Shown here in pieces: positions 60,201-64,000 of a DNA stretch of 64,000 nucleotides. The notes beneath the pieces are model-generated. The model did no database searches and was not told the DNA's origin. It was given only the letters and a program-made list of their open reading frames with translations. Every line of letters begins with the position of its first letter. Positions within the stretch are counted from its first letter, which is position 1. Location of the stretch: positions 9,007,501 through 9,071,500 of the forward strand of contig NC_092576.1 of NCBI RefSeq assembly GCF_037975245.1, given 5' to 3'. The DNA comes from Apostichopus japonicus. Lineage: Eukaryota; Echinodermata; Holothuroidea; Aspidochirotida; Stichopodidae. The position numbers and the translations under genes were made by a program.

Positions 60201-62619
60201 AGATTTTTGCAGAATTAAGTGCCATATCAGTTTAAGGGTCTCATGTTGTATTTAGGGTCATAAAATGTTGTGTTTAAAACTCCAGCTCAGGTGCAAATAA
60301 ATCCATAACAGTTTTGTTTTATTTTGATTTTGAAACTAATCCAATAATATCACACACAGAAGGTCTACAATTTTGTACAGTAAAATAACAATATAATTTT
60401 GTAGAGTTGTAGAGTACAGTAAAGCATTCTTTAACCAACTATACACATACACTAGACAGGTCTGTGTTAATACCTTATATACAGTATACTGTACACATAG
60501 TGATGCCATGAATAACAGTCCTATGTTAGTACTTCCCAGCACAATTTAACAAACTTTTCTATTGTTAAACCAATGACTTAAACGTTGTAAAATGCATGCA
60601 TCTATGTACGGTTCAATAATGAGATTGAAATAAAACATAAATACAGACCTTTATGTTTAAAGGGACAACTTGAACAAAACAAACAAATATATTAGATGTG
60701 ACATGTGTACAGTATGTACACCACAAGAGTGTATTCCAATCAGGCCTCGACAATTACTGTCGTCAACTCGCCAATGGCGAGTCGAATTTTGCAACTGGCG
60801 AGCAAACGCATTACACAGTTTACACTCAACGTTTTGGCGAGTGGCTCATTCCCACACTGCCTTTATACGATAGGTGTACTATTAACTGGTGAAGTTGTGA
60901 GCCAATCATCAAAGGCCTATTGCCTATTGCCATGTTACACACCTGACACTACAGTGGTATTACAGTATCAAGTGCACTGTTAATGTTATGAGTAGGAACA
61001 GCTCTGTTCACCAGCTCGAAACTAATTTGATACTAATCGCTCACGATTGGTGAAACCGAAATGGAAAATAACAAATGCATAACAACAACCCAAAGAGGGG
61101 CACCTTTCTGTACGATCAGTACAAAGGAAAACAGTGTTGTCAGTGGGTTAACCCATGGAGCTATAAACAGATAGCTCCATGGTTAACCACAACTCAATAA
61201 GTCTAGTATGGCCCAACTGGCATGTCAATGAGTAAAATATTGTATCACAATTCACAAGTCAGTAATAAGAGGCATAGCTACGGCTTTTGTCGACAAACTT
61301 TCAGTTGTTACCAAAATGTTGACCCTTCTTAAGGGATTCTCAACTGTCAATAGAATCAAAACTTCCCACAGAACACTTTTGTTGCCCAGACTAAACTGGA
61401 TTTTATGCAAATTGCTGAGAATGGCCCGTTCATAACAGATTTCAACCCTGTCACAGCAATTGAAAAGTGGTAATTTTCCAGCAAAGGGCAACGTCACACC
61501 GAAGGAAACCGATGCCCAAAGGCCCCAAACACAACATCAAATTGCAAATCACCACCAACGAGCGACTCATCAGATGAAGAACTAGTTTGCCAATTCCCCC
61601 CCCCCCCCCACCCATCTGTATCTTTGAACGATTCAACTTCTTTCAACACCATCATTTAATCATTTAACCAAAGCAAGGTAAGCAAGCAGTTCTCGTGTGA
61701 CACTTAGCGGAATAAGAAATATGTGCTAAAAAAAAGAAAAAAGCCTGCGTATTTTCACAAACAGTTTTTCAAGTATCACAATGTAACTGCTATCTATAAG
61801 CTTTGTGGTTTCTTCCTTCATCAGCAATGTAGTAAATGTATTCCTTTAAGAAAGGTTATTGCAGTGAACTTGAAGCAAGTCCATATCTTATTTTTGTTCA
61901 ACGACCAATGTCAAATTGTCAATGGGAGTTAACTGTCTAAAATCGCACACTATTTTTACGTGCATTATGTACAGAGATTTTTCAGGTGCGGTGATTTTAT
62001 ACAAAGTGTAGAGATAAGAACTGAACTTTCATGGGCACAAACGTAAAATAATAATTATGCTGAGAAAACATTACATATATCGAAATAAACAACAGGAAGT
62101 TTATTGGATTCATTTTTAGTCCAAAAAATGTCGATAACTCTCAAAACCTTACCCATGAAAGCAGTAAGTCCGACACTCAGTAATTGATCGATAATAATAA
62201 TAATAATTGTCAGAGCCAAGGGTTATCTTAACTTGTTAACTATACTAACACATACACTGATACAGTAGTCTGCTGTTATGTCCAGTGAAAGTAACAGATA
62301 GTCAGCCATGCCATTGCTTATTTTTGTAGTCACTTTTTACAACGCAAGTCCTAAACAATGCTTACAGTGTTTCAGAGTTAATTTTCATATATCATGTTTT
62401 AAGCACTTTGACCAACCACCATTTAAATGGATCGTTTTAGCTGTAAACAACTACAGTACACTTTACGGCGATAACCTAAGTTAGGCCATACTACCTACTG
62501 TAGGCATATATTGATCACACACACAATTAGCAAGAAAAATTAAATTAATGCCTACCTGCATCAGTATACTGTGAAGACAGGAGAAAAGTGACAACCAATA
62601 AGCATTTAGGAACATCCAT
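34031..62619 (-). CDS. Five-Ig single-pass receptor, full gene span
   Basis: Thirteen coding exons, in transcription order: 62619-62556, 58379-58071, 55134-54808, 49406-49083, 48181-47843, 47019-46675, 43381-43343, 41263-41192, 39288-39218, 38426-38408, 37723-37668, 34939-34912 and 34125-34031. Every junction agrees in phase and the sum is 2,088 nt, i.e. 695 residues plus stop. Layout: signal peptide 1-21; Ig domains at about 22-124, 125-233, 234-341, 342-454 and 455-569; stalk 570-593; transmembrane helix 594-616; tail 617-695. It should be a type I cell-surface protein with a short tail lacking any catalytic domain. The Ig and stalk exons are phase 1-1, as in vertebrate and invertebrate Ig receptors. 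It faces the plus-strand Ig-pseudokinase gene tail-to-tail. Transcript evidence could add exons I have missed in the long introns. Confidence 0.78.
34912..34939 (-). CDS. 28-nt tail exon
   Basis: Bounded by ttattttgccag and TCAG|GTCAGT, phase 0 to 1, encoding KEQESLTDS. Its phases link the exon at 37668-37723 to the terminal exon exactly. Confidence 0.65.
35302..35400 (-). CDS. Possible alternative terminal exon
   Basis: After the acceptor attttgctttgag a phase-0 frame reads [20 protein letters not shown], then [12 protein letters not shown] and a TAG stop. Phase 0 is what the preceding exon (37668-37723) supplies, so this could replace the last two exons and give a different 32-residue tail end. 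Composition is hydrophilic and tail-like. It could equally be an untranslated chance frame. Confidence 0.4.
   Translation of the reverse strand, partial: PNTSQMGSQMESCMENLQEDAPYSAQDINSLL
36010..36237. repeat. (AT)n tracts around a tRNA-like fragment
   Basis: AT dinucleotide runs at about 36008-36060 and 36145-36237 flank a short unique core inside an intron. They should vary in length between individuals. Confidence 0.9.
36108..36146 (-). repeat. tRNA-derived SINE fragment (B box)
   Basis: On the minus strand the core reads gcgggaggcccgtggttcga followed by gtcccggtggaggctg. GGTTCGAGTCC matches the polymerase III B box (T-arm). The A-box half is replaced by the (AT)n tract, so this is a SINE remnant rather than a tRNA gene. 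Confidence 0.55.
37668..37723 (-). CDS. Acidic tail exon
   Basis: A 56-nt exon between catcttgcccacag and CTG|GTGAGA, phase 1 to 0, encoding [19 protein letters not shown]. Acidic and Gln/Asn-rich, cytoplasmic in the model. Confidence 0.7.
38408..38426 (-). CDS. 19-nt microexon
   Basis: Bounded by cttttcatttcag and AAAAG|GTAAGA, phase 0 to 1, encoding NSTQRK plus one base. Its odd length is required: it converts the phase-0 end of the membrane exon into the phase-1 start of the next one. Confidence 0.65.
39218..39288 (-). CDS. Second half of the transmembrane helix and membrane-proximal tail
   Basis: A 71-nt exon after acctttttccag, phase 1 to 0, ending GTG|GTAAGT. With the previous base it encodes [20 protein letters not shown] and then [13 protein letters not shown] completes the hydrophobic helix and the Lys/Arg cluster marks the cytoplasmic side. 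The Glu created at the junction falls inside the helix, which is unusual. Confidence 0.68.
41192..41263 (-). CDS. Stalk plus first half of the transmembrane helix
   Basis: A 72-nt phase 1-1 exon after gttttcatttacag, ending ATT G|GTAAGT. It encodes [20 protein letters not shown] and then FLTI. It shares its DQD start and its upstream intron sequence with the exon at 43343-43381, so the two arose by duplication. Confidence 0.7.
41346..42203 (+). mobile_element. Penelope-like element fragment (GIY-YIG C-terminus, ribozyme-like 3' part)
   Basis: Plus-strand frames give a Cys-rich segment [12 protein letters not shown], then [10 protein letters not shown] and, after a frameshift, QYVGE. This is the C-terminal GIY-YIG endonuclease of Penelope-like retroelements. 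Degenerate remnants continue to about 41830. The 3' part holds ctttgaagaagatcctgcta ggatcgaaacgtc, which resembles the hammerhead ribozymes known from this class. ACTTGAATTT occurs at 41336-41345 and 42204-42213 as a probable 10-bp target duplication. The related segment at 43560-43620 lacks the insertion. 5'-truncated and dead. Confidence 0.78.
42148..42188 (+). ncRNA. Hammerhead-ribozyme-like motif
   Basis: The sequence reads TTGAAGAA, a stem GATCC-TGCTA-GGATC, then GAAAC GTC. The known core is CUGANGA-stem II-GAAA. The stem and GAAA are present, but the first core base is U instead of C, so activity is doubtful. Its place near the 3' end of a Penelope-like element matches where such ribozymes are found. 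Confidence 0.45.
42528..43117. mobile_element. 590-bp foldback element with 9-bp target duplication
   Basis: The left arm (about 42536-42700) is a tandem of ggacaaaatccccccg-type units. The right arm (about 42990-43113) is the same in reverse complement. The centre (about 42750-42985) is a different tandem array of ggtaccggtcaggg units of about 12 bp. The flanks are AAGCTAAAC at 42519-42527 and 43118-43126. The paralogous copy at 43892-43900 has one AAGCTAAAC and no insertion. Termini GGT...AGGACAAAATC are inverted. Long repetitive arms and a 9-bp duplication fit Mutator-like or Foldback elements. It has no transposase. Confidence 0.92.
43343..43381 (-). CDS. 39-nt stalk exon
   Basis: A phase 1-1 exon between gtttattttcag and ACAG|GTAAGC, encoding [13 protein letters not shown]. 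Two Cys could form or pair a stalk disulphide. Decayed relatives lie near 44130-44150 and 46325-46345. Confidence 0.62.
43395..43590. repeat. Minisatellite, unit about 37 bp
   Basis: About four imperfect units contain gcagtatgatgtattacta followed by acctagtctctctc. Single-unit versions occur at 41305-41335, so the array expanded after the exon-intron duplication. Confidence 0.8.
44826..46257. mobile_element. 1.43-kb DNA element with terminal inverted repeats of about 33 bp
   Basis: The left end reads AGGCACCATATACAAAATCA then gctatgcggaatcc. The right end (46221-46257) is its reverse complement. GC-rich GTCGGA and CGCCG motifs occur inside both ends, and no transposase frame was seen. The target duplication is unclear, possibly a 3-bp TAA-like site. 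It lies in an intron just beside a dead stalk-exon copy. Confidence 0.8.
46675..47019 (-). CDS. Ig domain 5 exon
   Basis: A 345-nt phase 1-1 exon between ttgatttttcag and CAAG|GTAAGA. It encodes [30 protein letters not shown] (first Cys) and [10 protein letters not shown] (second Cys), with two extra Cys near the start (GCYGQPEAC). It is the tandem duplicate of the exon at 47843-48181 and differs by scattered substitutions and a two-codon insertion (HRSGYY versus HPGY), with no frameshift. Confidence 0.82.
47231..47615 (-). mobile_element. tRNA-derived SINE
   Basis: Read on the minus strand it starts ggagggcgttgtggtcaagt with A-box TGGTCAAGTGGTTAAGG and B-box GGTTCGAGCCC. The body is gttgtgtcctttggcaaggc, ...tatctccattgcctctcttc, ...acccaggtgtataaatgggg, and it ends in a short repeat of caactttcaacttt. 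This body is of the widespread marine-animal SINE type with a conserved central domain. The paralogous Ig unit at about 48370-48395 lacks it. It is not a functional tRNA because the acceptor and anticodon parts are degenerate. Confidence 0.88.
47843..48181 (-). CDS. Ig domain 4 exon
   Basis: A 339-nt phase 1-1 exon between ttgattttccag and CAAG|GTAAGA. It encodes [38 protein letters not shown] and [20 protein letters not shown]. The spacing of the two core Cys is Ig-like, with an additional N-terminal Cys pair. It is the paralogue of domain 5. Confidence 0.82.
48885..49075 (-). pseudogene. Partial, decayed duplicate of an Ig exon in an intron
   Basis: Directly after the Ig domain 3 exon, the minus strand reads [20 protein letters not shown] and [10 protein letters not shown], closely matching [18 protein letters not shown] and [11 protein letters not shown] of that exon. 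The DNA phrase atccagtaatatctcatc is identical in both. It lacks both core Cys and splice sites. Its distal end (48888-48945) is also inverted at 49728-49795. Confidence 0.72.
49083..49406 (-). CDS. Ig domain 3 exon
   Basis: A 324-nt phase 1-1 exon between attccattatgctag and GAAA|GTAAGC. It encodes [28 protein letters not shown] (first Cys), [20 protein letters not shown] and FILQCRVSG (second Cys). It shares with domain 2 the pattern SSDEI....N...DGT....LTS....C.V.GQ, so these two are sister domains. Confidence 0.82.
49660..49795. repeat. Inverted copy of an Ig-exon fragment
   Basis: The reverse complement of 49728-49795 reads gttgagagtattatgcatat and taccatacagtaggct, matching ctgagagtgttgtgcatatt, accatatacagtaaact at 48888-48930. 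The Ig domain 3 exon therefore lies between inverted repeats about 780 bp apart. Confidence 0.65.
50682..52374. mobile_element. hAT-like element, 1.69 kb
   Basis: The left end is TAGTGTTCAAACTATTA and the right end in reverse complement is TAGTGTTCAAACGATTA. The flanks are GTGTTGTG (50674-50681) and GTGTTGTT (52375-52382), 7 of 8 matching. Repeated aatcggaatcggtacgatta motifs occur inside both ends. No long transposase frame remains. It lies in intron 3 of the five-Ig gene. Confidence 0.8.
52435..53965. mobile_element. Dispersed repeat, copy 2, with inverted-repeat-like ends
   Basis: It starts gggcgtatccaggatttttt and ends ccccctggatatgcgcctgg, whose reverse complement also reads GC.TATCCAGG. 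It matches copy 1 (1013-2398 and 8818-8980) over several blocks. A further older relative lies inside it at about 53275-53400 (ctatctaagagtagcgccac), and G tracts lie at 53053-53069 and 53467-53477. The C/T-rich run at 53800-53930 is low complexity. No transposase recognised. Confidence 0.65.
54808..55134 (-). CDS. Ig domain 2 exon
   Basis: A 327-nt phase 1-1 exon between ctgtttcttactgcag and CAAC|GTAAGT. It encodes [29 protein letters not shown] (first Cys), [17 protein letters not shown] (core Trp), [19 protein letters not shown] and VSFICRVAG (second Cys). A canonical Ig domain with NTT and NSS glycosylation sites. Confidence 0.87.
55898..57528. mobile_element. hAT element, 1.63 kb, with perfect 8-bp target duplication
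   Basis: The left end is TAGGGTTGGGCGATAT and the right end ATATCGCCCAACCCTA. They are flanked by CAGTACAT at 55890-55897 and 57529-57536. Subterminal TATCG/CGATAA motifs occur at both ends. A GC-rich insert near 57265-57400 (gggggccttcgccctggacc) looks like a further nested repeat. No intact transposase. It sits in intron 2 of the five-Ig gene. Confidence 0.93.
58071..58379 (-). CDS. Ig domain 1 exon (V-like, lacks the second core Cys)
   Basis: A 309-nt phase 1-1 exon between catttctcttccag and TATG|GTAAGT. It encodes [30 protein letters not shown] (core Trp), [18 protein letters not shown] and [10 protein letters not shown]. The VVSC and GW positions and the SLIINEVKL strand fit a V-set-like domain. 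The D.G.YxC site reads NEFNYTV, so the usual second Cys is replaced by Val. The extra Cys in GSCR may pair elsewhere. Confidence 0.8.
58918..59262. mobile_element. Palindrome-ended DNA element, short copy
   Basis: The reverse-complement relative of 28610-30122. It starts ggggttaatcaacggtctag, forms a large palindrome to about 59080 (gcgtgcgttactcac against gtgagtaacgcacgc), and ends ggtcagctgacctgaatgga ccaatagg. The junction gtaattttactgtgcg marks where 1.19 kb of interior is absent. Internal-deletion derivative. Confidence 0.85.
59330..60010. mobile_element. Nested inverted-repeat element with hairpin ends
   Basis: An outer inverted repeat pairs 59350-59415 (tttttcataaagtttgaaac...ttttcctatgatggcata) with 59940-60005. 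Inside it, 59485-59522 and 59832-59872 each form their own hairpin around cgaacat...atgttcgaccgtt and are inverted to each other. No coding capacity was seen. Confidence 0.65.
62556..62619 (-). CDS. Signal-peptide exon of the five-Ig receptor
   Basis: Met at 62619 down. It encodes [20 protein letters not shown], then A, ending GCAG|GTAGGC in phase 1. [10 protein letters not shown] is the hydrophobic core and cleavage is likely near TDA. It is 64 nt, phase 1, exactly as in the plus-strand gene's short first exon. Confidence 0.75.
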
Positions 62620-64000
62620 CTTGTTGTCCAACTGTATTCTGTTCAAATGAAGAAGAGTATTTGTTAACATGAGGGTCATTCCATATCAAATCACTAGATT
62701 GTGGAGAAGTTTGTAGTTCAACCTTCTCCAGAAATTACCATCCTTCTTGCATGATTAGAAAATAAGTATACTGTAAAAATGTCAGCTGAATCGCTTCAAA
62801 AGCGTTCTTTATTTTTTGCTCAAAAATTTGCCAATAATTTCCTGTGTAGGCCTAGTACTATTAAGTTATACAGCTCTGTATCTTGAACTAGTACTGCCCC
62901 TTCAGTGCGATGAAGGGTTTTTGTTGCTGAATAATCACAAACATAGCTATGCAACAGCTGTAAATTTTTCTTTCTCTTTTGGACAGGGTCGAGCAAAATC
63001 CGAGATTTGACACATCGAATGACCAATTAATGAAAGTTGGCATTGTAAACTACAGTAAGTCCTGTGAAATCATGAAAGAGAATTTTTAGTTCCTATTGTA
63101 AGTGCAAGGATGATTGTATTAAAAAAAACTTACTCATCATATTTTAGACTGTTCAAACCACCACTGAACTTTGGAACCTTACAGTAGGTACCCATGGTAT
63201 TGACAGAAATGGACATTTACATGCGACAGTCCTAAGTAGGCTTAAATAACTAAAGCCTACAGTAGGCAAACTGGTAGGTCAGGAGGTTAGACTGTTCGGG
63301 GGGTCAATTGATTGCAATAAATTGGATGGTTCACCTAGGCCTATGTACGTTAGTTTAGTAGGGGAAAAAGGATCAGGAGGGACACTCAAGTCCCCATCAA
63401 GGACACTATAGGACTCAAAAAGAAAAATGTAGACTACAGTTTGTTTTTTATCATGTTTAAAAAAACTTTCCTAGCCTACCATGAATTAAAAAATGATTGT
63501 AAACTTAATGTTAACGACTTAACGTTAATTCTTGAAGTTAACATGACAAGTCATGAAAATGTTTGTAACATGATTGGTCTCATTTAGGACAAAATTCTTT
63601 GACTCCACCATACAAGTGTTGCGATTATGATGAGTAAGCTTGTACAAAGAGGTGAAACATTTAAGTATTACAGTACCTACTGAATGCATTCTTGGTAGGC
63701 CAAAGCCTTATCCAGGTTAGTCATTGTTAATAGTTACTATACCTAGATACTGGGTAGATAGAAAGTCACTATGTAAGTAATTCTAAGAAAAACTAAGCCT
63801 ATGTAATCCTAAGTAATACTAAGTATCCTATATCGTATTCTATATGTAATCCGCACACTAAGGAATGTCATCTGTCTCTGTGACAGATGAGAAGATGAGA
63901 GTAATAGATCAGTAGGGCATACATTACCACGGTGGGCAGTTGTGTTGTCTCTACAACTTGCTTAGGCCTCTACTCTACAGTAGGCTACACCCCATTGTCT
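62620..64000. other. Upstream region of the five-Ig receptor
   Basis: AT-rich sequence expected to hold the 5' UTR and promoter of the minus-strand gene. No clear TATA element, exon or transposon end was recognised. TACAGTA motifs recur (for example near 63052, 63182, 63260) without known meaning. Confidence 0.4.

Noticed and set aside
60705-60983. Three overlapping plus-strand frames
   Set aside because: Overlapping frames with no domain. The segment starting caggcctcgaca looks like a transposon end, but no partner end was found.

Overview
The window is eukaryotic DNA from an invertebrate animal genome. Coding sequence is sparse and split into short exons joined by GT-AG introns. Immunoglobulin-type exons are mostly symmetrical phase 1-1 units, and the rest is dense with DNA transposons, MITEs, a tRNA-derived SINE, a Penelope-like element and LINE debris. 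The mix of Ig receptors with a divergent receptor-kinase domain and this transposon load suggests a marine deuterostome. An echinoderm such as a sea cucumber is my best guess, but that is inference and not proven by the sequence.

Layout. 1-15 kb is almost entirely repeats: a frameshifted coding relic (48-535, minus), a dispersed repeat split by a 5,658-bp element with terminal inverted repeats and a TA target duplication (2399-8056), a dead LINE (about 9560-11060), an (AT)n tract, a broken Ig exon on the minus strand (about 11741-12005) and a three-copy tandem array (12373-13658).

15.2-28.3 kb, plus strand, holds an Ig receptor with a kinase-like cytoplasmic domain. It has two alternative first exons (15222-15552, signal peptide plus V-type Ig; 16884-16947, signal peptide only), two intact Ig exons, one decayed Ig exon, a transmembrane exon, two interchangeable 31-nt juxtamembrane exons, and exons running to a CW..D..KRP C-lobe and a short tail ending at 28287. 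The VAIK, HRD, DFG and APE motifs have all decayed, so it is a predicted pseudokinase. One in-frame TAA (25708-25710) raises the question of a truncated receptor or a dying gene.

28.6-34 kb is intergenic: a palindromic element family, a perfect hAT MITE, and the 3' end of the second gene. 34.0-62.6 kb, minus strand, is a second receptor gene running tail-to-tail with the first. Thirteen exons, all phase-compatible, give a 695-residue model: signal peptide, five Ig-like domains, a stalk, one transmembrane helix and a tail of about 79 residues without a kinase. Two of its Ig exons are a recent tandem duplication; a SINE sits in one unit and the paralogous empty site is visible in the other. Its introns carry hAT elements, a foldback element with a 9-bp target duplication and an empty-site control, a Penelope-like GIY-YIG fragment, and decayed Ig and stalk exons.

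Taken together, the window looks like part of an actively reshuffled Ig-receptor cluster: exon duplication, exon death and exon choice are all visible. One receptor keeps a kinase fold without catalytic residues and its neighbour has only a short tail. A recognition or immune role for the pair is plausible but is inference.
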